Shown here in pieces: positions 46,318 through 57,154 of a stretch of DNA of 64,000 bases. Each line of letters opens with the position of its first letter. Within the stretch, counting starts at the first letter, position 1. Source of the stretch: Virgibacillus_F flavescens (GTDB taxonomy: Bacteria > Bacillota > Bacilli > Bacillales > Amphibacillaceae). The stretch covers positions 2,666,001 to 2,730,000 of the forward strand of contig NZ_CP192260.1 of assembly GCF_050574275.1 (NCBI RefSeq), given 5' to 3'. Made by a program: the position numbers and the translations under genes. The notes beneath the pieces were generated by a model. It had not been told where the DNA came from. It saw only the letters and a list, made by a program, of their open reading frames with translations, and did not search any database.

Positions 46318-47274
46318 TTACGACCAGCTTTTTCTAATTACTTCAGCTTCCCCAATCATGGTTGAAAATAATTCACTTACAGTAGGTATATCATGAATTC
46401 TTGCAGCTACCTGACCGGCCCAACCGAACCCTTTTAAATCATTACCATCATGGATATAAGCTTTGTTAGCAGGACCTCCAATGAATGGTTTTAGCGAATC
46501 AAAATCTGCTAGCTGGGATTCCAATTCGAGTATTTGCGCTGTCCATGTATTCTTTAGTGCACGCGCTGGAGTGCCAAGTGTGCGTTTAATCACTTCAGTA
46601 GAATTTTCATCAGCATCTAACAGAGCTTTTTTATAAACAGGGTGGGCATCCACGCATTCTTTTGTTGCGATAAATCGTGTTCCCATTTCAATTCCCTCAG
46701 CTCCTAATGATAACGCCGCCATCATTCCTTTGCCATCACCAATTCCACCAGACGCTATTACTGGAATGGAGATATGGTCAACAACCTGAGGAGTTAGTAC
46801 AAACGTTCCGACATCATTCCGACCAATGTGTCCCCCACCTTCTTGCCCTACAACCATTACAGCATCGGCGCCAAGTTCTTCTGCTTTTTGAGCTTGACGT
46901 CTTGCCGCAACTAGCACAAGTTTTTTTATAGGGTAGCTATCCACCATATCTAAGACACCTTTTGGATTACCACCAGTAACAGAAATCACCGGTACCCTTT
47001 CATCTATAGCCACTTGCACCATGTGCTCAAATGCTCGACCATGTTGTCCAATTGCAAAATTCACTCCAAATGGTTTGTCTGTTAAAGTTCTGACTTTATG
47101 TATTTCCTGTCGGAGTTTTTCTTCATTCGCTAAACTCATAGCGGTAATCTGCCCAAGTCCACCAGCATTTGATACGGCTGCTGCCAGGTCAGCATAAGCT
47201 AAATAGGCAAGCCCACCTTGAATTATTGGATATTTAATCCCTAGCAATTCTGTTACTCTCGTTTTCCACTTCAT
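46318..47274 (-). CDS. NAD(P)H-dependent flavin oxidoreductase (nitronate monooxygenase family)
   Basis: The 318-residue TIM-barrel flavoprotein has PIIQGGLAYLAYADLAAAVSN (about residues 15-35), VISVTGGNPKGV (about 96-107), GADAVMVVGQEGGGHIG (about 130-146) and VIASGGIGDGKGMMAALSLGA (about 173-193), the FMN-binding glycine-rich loops of the 2-nitropropane dioxygenase/FabK family. Members act as nitronate monooxygenases or, in some species, as enoyl-ACP reductase FabK. The catalytic His of nitronate monooxygenases fits GGGHIG, so detoxification of propionate-3-nitronate-type compounds is the safer guess. Confidence 0.85.
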   Translation of the reverse strand: MKWKTRVTELLGIKYPIIQGGLAYLAYADLAAAVSNAGGLGQITAMSLANEEKLRQEIHKVRTLTDKPFGVNFAIGQHGRAFEHMVQVAIDERVPVISVTGGNPKGVLDMVDSYPIKKLVLVAARRQAQKAEELGADAVMVVGQEGGGHIGRNDVGTFVLTPQVVDHISIPVIASGGIGDGKGMMAALSLGAEGIEMGTRFIATKECVDAHPVYKKALLDADENSTEVIKRTLGTPARALKNTWTAQILELESQLADFDSLKPFIGGPANKAYIHDGNDLKGFGWAGQVAARIHDIPTVSELFSTMIGEAEVIRKSWS

Positions 47275-47415
47275 TCGAGCTCATCCCCCTCAACATCAAT
47301 ATCATCATGCTAGCACAACATTATTATTATTGGCTACTAAAGGAAGACTAGATTTATGTGTATTTATTTGCTATACTACCTTGGATATTTTATTAATTTA
47401 TATGGAGTGCATAAG

Positions 47416-48888
47416 ATGAAAGATCAATCAAAAACACCTTTATTTAGTGGTTTATTAGAACATATAGAAAAAAAACCAACACAGTTTCATATTCCAGGTC
47501 ATAAACAAGGTAACGCCGTTGAATCCAAGTTTCGAAATTTCTTAGGCGAAAATGTTTTTAAAATAGATCTGATTAACATTGCCCCATTAGATGATCTACA
47601 CCACCCGCATGGGATGATTAAAGAAGCTCACGAACTCGCAGCAGAAGCTTATGGCGCTGATTACACCTACTTCTCTGTTCAGGGTACCAGCGGTGCTATT
47701 ATGACAATGGTTTTGAGTATCTGTAGTCCAGGGGATAAAATTATTGTGCCAAGGAATGTACATAAATCGGTAACTTCAGCAATTATTTTTTCGGGTGCAA
47801 TACCTGTTTTTATTCACCCAGAAATTGATGAAAACCTGGGGATATCTCATGGAATAACACCTACTGCGGTAGGACATGCCTTAGAAGCGAATCCAGACGC
47901 AAAAGCTGTTTTAGTTATTAATCCTACTTATTTTGGTATTGTTGCTGACTTGAAAGAAATCGTGAGAATTTCCCATTGTTACGATATACCAGTTTTGGTT
48001 GATGAAGCACATGGCGTCCACATTCATTTTCATGAAAACCTACCTTTGTCATCCATGCAAGCTGGTGCGGACATGGCAGCTACTAGCGTACATAAGTTAG
48101 GTGGGTCGCTTACACAGAGTTCCGTATTAAACATAAAAGGCACTCGTGTATCACATGAACGCGTTCAAATGGTAATGTCAATGCTAACGACAACATCCAC
48201 TTCCTATATTTTATTAGCATCGCTAGATGTTGCAAGAAAAAGATTAGCTACAGAAGGTTACAAATTAGTCAACTATGCAGTTGAACTAGCTAAGTACGCT
48301 AGAGAAGAAATTAACACTATCCCCAATTTATATTGTGTTGGTAAGGAGATCATTGGTAGTGAAGCTATTTACGATTTAGACCCAACAAAACTAATCATTT
48401 CCGTTAAAGATTTGGGGATTTCTGGTTACGATGCAGAAGTATGGTTGAGGGAAAAGTATGCAATTGAAGTAGAACTGTCTGATTTATATAACCTTCTATG
48501 CATTATTACTCCAGGTGATAATATGGAAACCATAACATTACTCGTAAGTGCATTAAAACAAATGGTTACTGATAAAACAAATAATGGTAAACCTAAAGCG
48601 ATTACTGTTTCCATACCTGATATACCATTACTAGCCATTACACCGCGTGATGCTTTTTATGCAGCTACTGAAATTATTCCATTTTCGGATTCACATGGGA
48701 GAATAAGTGCAGAATCCATCATGATTTATCCACCAGGTATACCAATTTTTATACCAGGCGAAATTATTACGGAAGAAAATATTAATTACATTAAGAAAAA
48801 CATTAAAAATGGACTGCCTGTTCAAGGACTAGAGGACGAAACATTAGAAACCATTCATGTTATTAAAGAACATAAACCATTTAAATAA
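47416..48888 (+). CDS. speA: Arginine decarboxylase SpeA (PLP-dependent, Orn/Lys/Arg decarboxylase family)
   Basis: In B. subtilis SpeA makes agmatine, the first step to spermidine. The protein has the aspartate-aminotransferase-like fold of group III decarboxylases: GHKQGNAV (about residues 27-34), TSGAIMTM (about 89-96), LVDEAHGVHIHFH (about 194-206) and the PLP lysine in TSVHKLGGSLTQSS (about 224-237). The ATG at 47416, 8 bases after GGAG, gives 490 residues, equal to the B. subtilis protein; the longer ORF start at 47356 lacks a ribosome-binding site. Convergent with the tiny sr1p gene, a known neighbour of speA. Confidence 0.93.
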   Translation: MKDQSKTPLFSGLLEHIEKKPTQFHIPGHKQGNAVESKFRNFLGENVFKIDLINIAPLDDLHHPHGMIKEAHELAAEAYGADYTYFSVQGTSGAIMTMVLSICSPGDKIIVPRNVHKSVTSAIIFSGAIPVFIHPEIDENLGISHGITPTAVGHALEANPDAKAVLVINPTYFGIVADLKEIVRISHCYDIPVLVDEAHGVHIHFHENLPLSSMQAGADMAATSVHKLGGSLTQSSVLNIKGTRVSHERVQMVMSMLTTTSTSYILLASLDVARKRLATEGYKLVNYAVELAKYAREEINTIPNLYCVGKEIIGSEAIYDLDPTKLIISVKDLGISGYDAEVWLREKYAIEVELSDLYNLLCIITPGDNMETITLLVSALKQMVTDKTNNGKPKAITVSIPDIPLLAITPRDAFYAATEIIPFSDSHGRISAESIMIYPPGIPIFIPGEIITEENINYIKKNIKNGLPVQGLEDETLETIHVIKEHKPFK

Positions 48889-48925
48889 AAATGAGGCTCC
48901 CACCTAAGTGAGAGCCTCATTTTTA
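48887..48925. terminator. Bidirectional terminator between speA and sr1p
   Basis: AAATGAGGCTC..CAC and GTG.GAGCCTCATTT form a 14-bp near-perfect stem with T-tracts in both directions. It would end both the speA mRNA and the SR1-type RNA. Confidence 0.93.
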
Positions 48926-49064
48926 TTTCTCTATTTGCAAGTCGGACAAGCGCCATAAAGGGTCGATACTTTTTCATCATCATACTGCTCAATTATTTGT
49001 TGACAATCTTGACAAATGATAGTTCCCATTCAGCCCCACTCCTTCGTGTTTATTCAGTTATCAT
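48889..49064 (-). ncRNA. sr1: SR1-type dual-function RNA
   Basis: A strong sigma-A promoter (TTGTAA, 17 bp, TATAAT) predicts a start near 49064, and the shared terminator ends the transcript near 48889, giving about 175 nt. It carries the sr1p ORF. In B. subtilis SR1 (205 nt) lies next to speA, base-pairs with ahrC mRNA and encodes SR1P. The RNA pairing part cannot be confirmed here by eye. Confidence 0.6.
48931..49029 (-). CDS. sr1p: GapA-binding peptide SR1P
   Basis: The 32-residue peptide reads MGTIICQDCQQIIEQYDDE and ends TLYGACPTCK. The MGTI start, the two Cys pairs (residues 6/9 and 28/31) and the D-E-K-V core are the SR1P pattern. SR1P binds glyceraldehyde-3-phosphate dehydrogenase GapA and, in B. 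subtilis, promotes RNase J1 binding. AAGGAG lies 9 bases before the ATG. The B. subtilis peptide is 39 residues, so this one is shorter at the C-terminus. RNase J1 (rnjA) is also in this window. Confidence 0.85.
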   Translation of the reverse strand: MGTIICQDCQQIIEQYDDEKVSTLYGACPTCK

Positions 49065-49070
49065 AAATAC

Positions 49071-49099
49071 ATTATATGATGTCACATTTAGAATTACAA
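49071..49099 (-). promoter_or_regulatory. Sigma-A promoter of the SR1-type RNA, with possible CcpN sites
   Basis: On the minus strand TTGTAA (49094-49099), a 17-bp spacer and a perfect TATAAT (49071-49076) form the best promoter in the window. Near-matches to the CcpN operator (TRTGHYATAYW) overlap the -10 (49076-49086, two mismatches) and lie about 30 bp upstream of the -35 (49127-49137, one mismatch). CcpN represses sr1 in B. subtilis under glycolytic conditions. Confidence 0.65.
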
Positions 49100-49162
49100 C
49101 CCTTATTTAGTATAACGTAATTAATTTATATTACATACTATTAAAAACGATACGTTTTTGTG

Positions 49163-49201
49163 AAAAAAAAAGCAGCTATCCTGGATGGATAACTGCTTTT
49201 A
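49163..49201 (-). terminator. Intrinsic terminator after the deacetylase gene
   Basis: AAAAGCAG.TATCC and GGATA.CTGCTTTT form a stem, followed on the minus strand by about nine T. Confidence 0.9.
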
Positions 49202-49204
49202 TAA

Positions 49205-50068
49205 TTACTTAGTTTGTATCAGGTGCGGATCAAGTATCTCATAACCTTTATCACGCAAACCAACAACAATATCGTGTAAGGCATTAGCAGTCCACTCCCT
49301 GTCATGCATTAACAAGTTTGCTCCTGGTTTTAAAAGACTATAGGGAATATCTATTTCTGGCGCTTTACCACTAATCATAGCTTTAGTTAACTTTTCAGTA
49401 TTCATATAAGGTTTAAAGTAATCGTAACCGTATGACCAATTCATTGATGTCATACCCTCTTCTTTAATAAGCTGTTCCGAAAAAGCAGTATTTGCTCCAT
49501 TTGGCGCACGAAAGAATACTGGTTTTTCGCCGATAATTTGTTCGACTAATTTATTCACCTTTATAATCTCTTCTTTTTGTTTGTCGGTTGACAAATCTGG
49601 TAAGAAGGGATGGCTATATGTATGGTTTCCAATAATAAAGCCCATTTCATGTATCTTTTTTAAAACCTCTTTTTCTTCTGGTGTGTTAAGAAAATGACCA
49701 TTCACAAAAAAGATCGCACCAGCATCCAGTTCTTTTAATGTCTTGGCCATTTGGAGAGCATATTTATCTGGTGCATCGTCGATAGTTAGTAAGACAACTT
49801 TTTCATTTGCCTCTTCACTCAAAGGTTCAATTGAAGAATTTTCTGGATTCACCATATAAGTCGGTTCTGATGTTTCTGATGGTTTACTAACTTCTTTACT
49901 TTCTTTTTCGACATTTTTTTCCGGCTCGGAATCCTTACTATCTATCTGCTCTTCTTTATCGTTCTTCTTTTGATCTGATGATGCGCTATCTACTGGTGTA
50001 TCCTTGCTTGAGCAAGCACTCAGTACAACTATAAACAATAGTAACACTAGTACAACTGTTTTTTTCAA
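49205..50068 (-). CDS. Polysaccharide deacetylase family lipoprotein
   Basis: The 287-residue protein has a lipoprotein signal with lipobox VLSAC (Cys19), a long acidic Ser/Lys/Glu linker (about 20-85) and a NodB-type deacetylase domain. The metal motif is TIDDAPD (about residues 96-102), in place of the usual TFDDGP, with HTYSHP (about 147-152) supplying the His ligands, and RAPNGANT (about 193-200). The role may be deacetylation of wall glycans outside the cell, but the substrate is unknown. The start is TTG after GGGGGAG. Upstream (50069-50356) is a 288-bp gap with no gene seen. Confidence 0.87.
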   Translation of the reverse strand: MKKTVVLVLLLFIVVLSACSSKDTPVDSASSDQKKNDKEEQIDSKDSEPEKNVEKESKEVSKPSETSEPTYMVNPENSSIEPLSEEANEKVVLLTIDDAPDKYALQMAKTLKELDAGAIFFVNGHFLNTPEEKEVLKKIHEMGFIIGNHTYSHPFLPDLSTDKQKEEIIKVNKLVEQIIGEKPVFFRAPNGANTAFSEQLIKEEGMTSMNWSYGYDYFKPYMNTEKLTKAMISGKAPEIDIPYSLLKPGANLLMHDREWTANALHDIVVGLRDKGYEILDPHLIQTK

Positions 50069-50356
50069 TTTAGCTCCCCCTAAGATGTATATATCATATT
50101 TACATTATACGAACATTTTCCAATAATTTCTATAGTTTTAAGAACTAAACTCTTAATTAATTTTTTCCAATAAGTTTATAAAGAGTTAGATAAGGGAAAC
50201 TAAAATTGAATATGTTCGACAAAAAGTATTATATTTCTGTTATCGGAAATAGTAAGAGCACTATTGGTTGTACTATTTATTTTAATATGTTTTAATACGT
50301 AATTGTGCATTCAACTATTTTTGACGGTAACTATTAATTAGCAAAGGAGATTATCT

Positions 50357-51859
50357 ATGAACAAGGTAACACGAGTTTTTTACATTTCAGTCGTAGTGGC
50401 TGTCATATTTATCTTATGGGGTGTTGTACCTGGCTCAAATATGACTTCAGTCACTTCAAATCTACAAAGTGATATTGTTGCTAACTTTGGGTGGTTTTAT
50501 TTACTTAGTGCAACTGGATTTTTACTTTTTGCTGTATTTCTTATTTTTTCAAAATATGGAAATATAAAACTTGGTAAACCAGGGGATAAGCCTGAATATT
50601 CCTATATTACATGGTTTGCTATGCTATTCAGTGCTGGTATGGGAATTGGCTTAGTTTTCTGGGGTGCAGCTGAACCGTTGTCCCACTTTAATACACCTCC
50701 ATATGGTAAAGCCGGGACCGCTGAAGCAGCAAAAACTGCTCTGCAATACAGCTTTTTCCATTGGGGATTACATCCTTGGGCAATTTACGCTACGATTGCT
50801 TTAGCGTTAGCCTATTTTAAGTTTCGTAAGCAATCGCCTGGTTTAGTTAGTGCAATTCTAGAACCTCTATTTGGCGATAAAATGAAAGGTCCTTGGGGTA
50901 CTTTAGTTGACTTTATCGTAGTGTTTGCAACAATCTTCGGTGTTGCTACATCATTAGGGTTTGGCGCGATTCAAATCAGCGGTGGTCTAGCATATGTATT
51001 TGGCTGGGACAAAACAATGACAATGCAATTTATTATCATATTTGTTGTAACTGTTCTTTACATGATTTCGGCAATGACCGGTTTAAACAAAGGAATTAAG
51101 TATTTAAGTAATGCAAACATAGTTCTAGCAATATTACTTATGGTGTTTCTATTGTTTGCAGGACCAACGAACTTCATCATGAATCTGTTTACCAACACAT
51201 TTGGCAGCTATATTCAAAATCTGGCAAGTATGAGCTTTAGAATGACTCCATTCAATTCAGAAGACTCATGGATTCAAGACTGGACGATTTTCTACTGGGC
51301 TTGGTGGATTGCATGGGCGCCATTTGTAGGTACATTTATTGCACGTGTTTCGCGAGGCAGAACCATCAGAGAATTTGTTTTAGGTGTGCTGCTGGTTCCA
51401 ACGATATTTGGTGCTATCTGGTTCGCTGTCTTTGGTGGATCAGCAATTCATTTAGAGTTTTTCCAGGATCAAAATATTTCTGGCATAGTTAGTGAGCTTG
51501 GTACAGAGGCAGCATTGTTCGCCGTACTGGGAGAATTTCCATTTGGAACCACAATGTCAATTATCGCTATTCTGTTGATTAGTACATTCTTCATTACATC
51601 AGCAGATTCAGCAACATTTGTATTAGGTATGCAAACAACTGGTGGAAGTCTGTATCCGCCAAAATCAGTAAAATTCACTTGGGGGATAATCCAATCAAGT
51701 GCAGCAGCTGTTCTATTATGGCAAGGTGGTTTAGGGGCTCTGCAGACAGCCTCGATCATTGCTGCCCTGCCGTTTACAGTTATTATGATCTTGGTCGTAT
51801 TTTCCATGTTGAAATCGTTCAAAGAAGAGAGTAAAAATGCGGACTTAAGAAGAAAATAA
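50357..51859 (+). CDS. BCCT family transporter (betaine/carnitine/choline type)
   Basis: The 500-residue protein has twelve transmembrane helices and the BCCT signatures: SAGMGIGLVFWGAAEPLSHF (about residues 91-110), FHWGLHPWAIYA (about 133-144) and the choline-box region TIFYWAWWIAWAPFVGTFIA followed by RVSRGRTIREF (about 310-341). Such carriers take up glycine betaine and similar solutes with Na+ and are typical of osmotically challenged bacilli (OpuD and BetL are relatives). The ATG follows AAAGGAG. It is alone, between two divergently or convergently transcribed genes. Confidence 0.92.
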   Translation: MNKVTRVFYISVVVAVIFILWGVVPGSNMTSVTSNLQSDIVANFGWFYLLSATGFLLFAVFLIFSKYGNIKLGKPGDKPEYSYITWFAMLFSAGMGIGLVFWGAAEPLSHFNTPPYGKAGTAEAAKTALQYSFFHWGLHPWAIYATIALALAYFKFRKQSPGLVSAILEPLFGDKMKGPWGTLVDFIVVFATIFGVATSLGFGAIQISGGLAYVFGWDKTMTMQFIIIFVVTVLYMISAMTGLNKGIKYLSNANIVLAILLMVFLLFAGPTNFIMNLFTNTFGSYIQNLASMSFRMTPFNSEDSWIQDWTIFYWAWWIAWAPFVGTFIARVSRGRTIREFVLGVLLVPTIFGAIWFAVFGGSAIHLEFFQDQNISGIVSELGTEAALFAVLGEFPFGTTMSIIAILLISTFFITSADSATFVLGMQTTGGSLYPPKSVKFTWGIIQSSAAAVLLWQGGLGALQTASIIAALPFTVIMILVVFSMLKSFKEESKNADLRRK

Positions 51860-51868
51860 TTGATAACA

Positions 51869-51903
51869 TAGAGCAGGGATCTAAAAGATCCCTGCTCTTT
51901 TAT
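51869..51903 (+). terminator. Intrinsic terminator after the BCCT gene
   Basis: GAGCAGGGATC and GATCCCTGCTC form a perfect 11-bp stem with a 5-base loop, followed by TTTTATT. Confidence 0.92.
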
Positions 51904-51910
51904 TAAACAA

Positions 51911-51949
51911 AAAAACAGAGAGTTGTCATTTGACAGCTCTCTGTTTTTC
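51911..51949. terminator. Bidirectional terminator at the end of the pdh operon
   Basis: AACAGAGAG.TGTCA and TGACA.CTCTCTGTT form a 14-bp near-perfect stem with T-tracts on both sides, just past the pdhD stop. Confidence 0.92.
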
Positions 51950-51964
51950 ATTTGTTTCTATTAA

Positions 51965-53374
51965 TTACTTCATCATATGAATTGGAGTACCCATAGCAAC
52001 CTCTGCTGCCTCCATGGTAATCTCACCAAGACTAGGATGAGCGTGAATTGTTAACGCGATATCCTCCGCAGTCATACCAGCTTCAATTGCTAAACCTAGT
52101 TCTGCAATCATATCACTAGCATTAGGTCCAGCTATTTGAGCACCAATTACTAGACCATCATCTTCTCTAGTAATTAACTTAAGGAACCCGTCACTATCAT
52201 TTAACGAAAGTGCACGGCCATTAGCTGCAAACGGGAATTTAGAAGCTTTTGCTTTATATCCTGCATCCTTAGCTTCTTTTTCTGTATATCCAACTGAAGC
52301 AAGCTCTGGATCAGAGAACACTACTGCTGGAATGCCAATATAATCGATTTCCGCTTTTTCACCACTAATCGCTTCAGCTGCTACTTTACCTTCATAAGAT
52401 GCTTTATGTGCTAGTGGAGGTCCAGCTACAATATCACCAATAGCATAGATATTATCCAAGTTTGTACGACATTGCTTATCAATTTTGATTAGGCCTTTAT
52501 CGTCCATATCAATTCCAACTTGTTCTAATCCAAGCTCATCTGTGTTTGGTCGACGTCCAACTGTTACTAATACGTAATCGGCATCTACCGTTTCTTCTTT
52601 ACCTTTTGATTCGTAAGTTACTGTAACACCTTTTTTTGTTTCTTTAACGCCTTTAGCCATTGCTTCTGTAACAATAGAAACATTCTTTTTCTTCAGACGT
52701 TTTTTCACAACTTGTGTCATTTGTTTTTCGAATCCGCCTAGAATATCTTTTGTACCTTCTAAAATAACTACTTCCGTACCTAAGTTAGCATACGCAGACC
52801 CTAGTTCAGTACCAATATATCCTCCACCGATGACTACCATCTTCTTAGGAATCTCTTTCAAATTTAAAGCTCCTGTAGAGTCAAGTACACGATCAGAGAA
52901 TTTAAAGCTTGGTATTTCAATAGGTGAAGACCCAGTAGCAATAATACAGTTGTTAAAAGTATATGTTTGTGAGTTTTTATCATCCATAACTTTAACAGTA
53001 TTCTTATCAACAAAGTACACTTCGCCTTTAACGATTTCTGCTTTGTTTCCTTTTAATAATCCTTCAACTCCGGAAGTAAGTTTATTAACAACTTTACCCT
53101 TCCATTCCTGAACTTTCGAAAAATCAATTGATACATTTTCAGTTTTGATTCCAAGCTCTTCGTTACCATGAGCATGTTCAGCTAAGTGACCTGCTTGAAT
53201 CATTGCTTTAGATGGGATACAACCAACATTTAAACATACTCCACCTAAACTGCCCTTTTCAACAATTGTTACCTTCTGGCCAAGCTGTGCAGCACGGATA
53301 GCTGCAACATAGCCTCCTGGACCAGAACCAACAACTAACGTGTCTAATTCAATTGGGAAATCTCCTACTACCAT
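51965..53374 (-). CDS. pdhD: Dihydrolipoyl dehydrogenase (E3 of pyruvate dehydrogenase)
   Basis: E3 reoxidises dihydrolipoamide with FAD and NAD+. The 469-residue protein has the FAD motif [19 protein letters not shown] (about residues 14-32), the redox-active [13 protein letters not shown] (Cys47 and Cys52), the NAD motif [16 protein letters not shown] (about 182-197) and the His-Glu dyad region AHPSLGE (about 443). It lies 4 bp after pdhC and is the last gene of pdhABCD. E3 is likely shared with 2-oxoglutarate dehydrogenase. Confidence 0.97.
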   Translation of the reverse strand: MVVGDFPIELDTLVVGSGPGGYVAAIRAAQLGQKVTIVEKGSLGGVCLNVGCIPSKAMIQAGHLAEHAHGNEELGIKTENVSIDFSKVQEWKGKVVNKLTSGVEGLLKGNKAEIVKGEVYFVDKNTVKVMDDKNSQTYTFNNCIIATGSSPIEIPSFKFSDRVLDSTGALNLKEIPKKMVVIGGGYIGTELGSAYANLGTEVVILEGTKDILGGFEKQMTQVVKKRLKKKNVSIVTEAMAKGVKETKKGVTVTYESKGKEETVDADYVLVTVGRRPNTDELGLEQVGIDMDDKGLIKIDKQCRTNLDNIYAIGDIVAGPPLAHKASYEGKVAAEAISGEKAEIDYIGIPAVVFSDPELASVGYTEKEAKDAGYKAKASKFPFAANGRALSLNDSDGFLKLITREDDGLVIGAQIAGPNASDMIAELGLAIEAGMTAEDIALTIHAHPSLGEITMEAAEVAMGTPIHMMK

Positions 53375-53378
53375 AAAT

Positions 53379-54716
53379 TTACGCCTCCATCATGATTAAT
53401 TGTGGATCATTCAATAAACGCTTGATTTGATTTAGTGCTAACTGTGCAGTAGCTCCATCGACAATACGGTGATCAAAACTCAATGATAGAGCCAATACAG
53501 GAGCAATTACGATCTCTCCATCACGTACTACAGGCTTTTCAGCAATACGACCAATTCCTAATATCGCAGCCTCTGGATAGTTAAGAACTGGCGTAAACCA
53601 TTGTCCTCCAGCAGAACCGATATTTGTAATTGTTGTAGTAGCACCTTTCATATCATTAGAGCCTAGTTTACCATCACGCGCTTTTACTGCCAATTCGTTA
53701 ACTTCCTGTGAAATAGAAAAGATTGATTTTCTGTCAGCATCTTTGACTACAGGTACTAATAACCCTTTATCTGTGTCTGCAGCAATTCCAATATTATAAT
53801 AGTGTTTATAGATGATTTCGTCTGTTTCATCATCTACTGCTGAACCTAGGATCGGATATTTTTTCAGCGTAGAAACTAATGCTTTTGCAACATAAGGCAG
53901 ATACGTTAATTTAATATCCTGTTCAGCTGCAATAGCTTTAAATTTCTTACGATGTGCAACCAGTTCTGTTACATCAATTTCATCCATTAGTGTAACATGT
54001 GGCGCTTTTGTTTTAGAATTAACCATTGCTTTTGCGATTGACTTGCGAATACCGCTCATCTTCTCGCGTGTTTCATGGTATTCACCTTTAGGTGCTGCAG
54101 TTTCTTTAGACTCCGATTTTTCAGTTGTTTGTTCTTCATTTTGCTCAGAAGAATCTTGTGTTTGCTCTTTTTGATCTCCACTTAAGAAACTGTCAATATC
54201 TTCTTTTAAGATACGCCCATTCTTTCCTGAACCATTAACATTCTGGATGGATACATCTTTGTCACGAGCATATTTCCTTACTGAAGGCATTGCAATTACC
54301 CGCGTATCATCTGATGATTCCTGTTTTTCTTTAGAAGATTTTTTTTCCTTGTCTTCTTTATTATCAGCATCATCTGTTTTTGATGTTTCTTCTTTTGGTT
54401 TCGCTTCTTCAGACTCTTTATCATCAGCTGGATCTTCTTTTGTTTCCTCAGCTTCATCACTCTCGTCATCTTCATAGCCTTCTGCATCAATAGTGATTAA
54501 TGTATCCCCTACTGTTGCTACAGTTCCTTCCTCAACATGAACCTTTTCAACAGTACCCTCAACTGGTGAAGGGATTTCAACAACAGCTTTGTCGTTTTGA
54601 ACTTCACAAAGCACATCATCTTCTTTTAGTTCATCGCCTTCTTTTACAAACCATTTAACAATTTCGCCCTCGTGAATTCCTTCACCAATATCGGGCATCT
54701 TAAATTTAAATGCCAT
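53379..54716 (-). CDS. pdhC: Dihydrolipoyllysine acetyltransferase (E2 of pyruvate dehydrogenase)
   Basis: The 445-residue E2 core protein has one lipoyl domain (about 1-80, lipoyl Lys43 in QNDKAVVEI), a long, very acidic and Lys-rich linker (about 85-140), a peripheral subunit-binding domain (about 143-177, ending NGRILKEDI), a second charged linker and the catalytic domain (about 215-445) with [10 protein letters not shown] near residues 413-422. It moves acetyl groups from E1 to coenzyme A. It lies 24 bp after pdhB. Confidence 0.97.
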   Translation of the reverse strand: MAFKFKMPDIGEGIHEGEIVKWFVKEGDELKEDDVLCEVQNDKAVVEIPSPVEGTVEKVHVEEGTVATVGDTLITIDAEGYEDDESDEAEETKEDPADDKESEEAKPKEETSKTDDADNKEDKEKKSSKEKQESSDDTRVIAMPSVRKYARDKDVSIQNVNGSGKNGRILKEDIDSFLSGDQKEQTQDSSEQNEEQTTEKSESKETAAPKGEYHETREKMSGIRKSIAKAMVNSKTKAPHVTLMDEIDVTELVAHRKKFKAIAAEQDIKLTYLPYVAKALVSTLKKYPILGSAVDDETDEIIYKHYYNIGIAADTDKGLLVPVVKDADRKSIFSISQEVNELAVKARDGKLGSNDMKGATTTITNIGSAGGQWFTPVLNYPEAAILGIGRIAEKPVVRDGEIVIAPVLALSLSFDHRIVDGATAQLALNQIKRLLNDPQLIMMEA

Positions 54717-54740
54717 GATTACGACCTCCCGTCCTTTTAT

Positions 54741-55718
54741 TTAAAAGTTTATTACTTCATTAACCTTTTCTACTATATCTTTGTGATTTGGCAACCATAC
54801 TTCTTCTGCCTGTGAAAAGGCATATACAGTATCAGGTGCTGTAACGCGCAATATTGGAGCTTCAAGATGCAGAATAGCTCGTTCTTGAATTTCCGAAATT
54901 ACATGGGAAGCTAGACCAGCTTGACGCTGTGCTTCTTGTACAAATACTACACGATTGGTTTTCTTTACCGATTCAATAATGGTATCTATATCAATTGGTG
55001 ATACAGTCCGCAAATCAATTACTTCTGCATCTATATCATTTTTTTCGAGTTCTTCTGCTGCTTTTAATGAAGCATGTACCATTGCACCATAAGATAATAA
55101 TGTTACGTCGCTACCTTCACGCTTAACATCTGCTTTACCTAATTCTATCGTGTACTCTTCTTCAGGAACTTCGCCACGGAATGAACGGTAAAGTTTCATG
55201 TGTTCTAAAAATAATACTGGATCATTATCGCGAATTGCTGCAATTAATAAACCTTTTGCATCATGTGGTGTTGATGGAATTACAACTTTTATCCCTGGTT
55301 GTTGAGCAATCAATCCTTCTAACGAGTCGGCATGAAGTTCAGGTGTATGAACTCCACCACCAAATGGTGAACGGATTGTAATTGGAGCTGTCTTAGAACC
55401 TCCAGAACGATAACGCATTCTTGCCATTTGACCACTAATTGAATCCATTGCTTCATATACAAAGCCAAAGAATTGAATTTCCGGCACTGGACGGAATCCT
55501 TGAAGCGCTAGTCCTATAGACAAGCCGCCAATTCCAGACTCAGCAAGTGGTGTATCAAATACACGTTCTTCACCAAATTCATCTTGTAATCCTTCAGTAG
55601 CACGGAATACTCCACCGTTTAGTCCAACATCTTCACCAAACACAAGCACGTTTTCGTCGTTCTTTAGTTCCGTGCTCAGTGCGTCAGTAATTGCTTGAAT
55701 CATTGTCATCTGTGCCAT
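54741..55718 (-). CDS. pdhB: Pyruvate dehydrogenase E1 component, beta subunit
   Basis: The 325-residue protein has the E1-beta N-terminal segment [17 protein letters not shown] (about residues 25-41), RYRSGG and [19 protein letters not shown] (about 117-135), and the C-terminal transketolase domain with [10 protein letters not shown] (about 242-251). With E1-alpha it forms the thiamine-diphosphate-dependent decarboxylase. It begins 3 bp after the pdhA stop. Confidence 0.97.
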   Translation of the reverse strand: MAQMTMIQAITDALSTELKNDENVLVFGEDVGLNGGVFRATEGLQDEFGEERVFDTPLAESGIGGLSIGLALQGFRPVPEIQFFGFVYEAMDSISGQMARMRYRSGGSKTAPITIRSPFGGGVHTPELHADSLEGLIAQQPGIKVVIPSTPHDAKGLLIAAIRDNDPVLFLEHMKLYRSFRGEVPEEEYTIELGKADVKREGSDVTLLSYGAMVHASLKAAEELEKNDIDAEVIDLRTVSPIDIDTIIESVKKTNRVVFVQEAQRQAGLASHVISEIQERAILHLEAPILRVTAPDTVYAFSQAEEVWLPNHKDIVEKVNEVINF

Positions 55719-55721
55719 GCT

Positions 55722-57112
<1,391 letters not shown>

Positions 57113-57144
57113 AAAAAAAACCAAACCCCTTTCAGGATTCAGTT
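57113..57144 (-). terminator. Terminator after ykyA
   Basis: A wobble-rich stem (AACTGAATCC with GGGGTTTGGTT) is followed on the minus strand by eight T, 10 bp after the ykyA stop. Confidence 0.65.
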
Positions 57145-57154
57145 CTCAATAACT

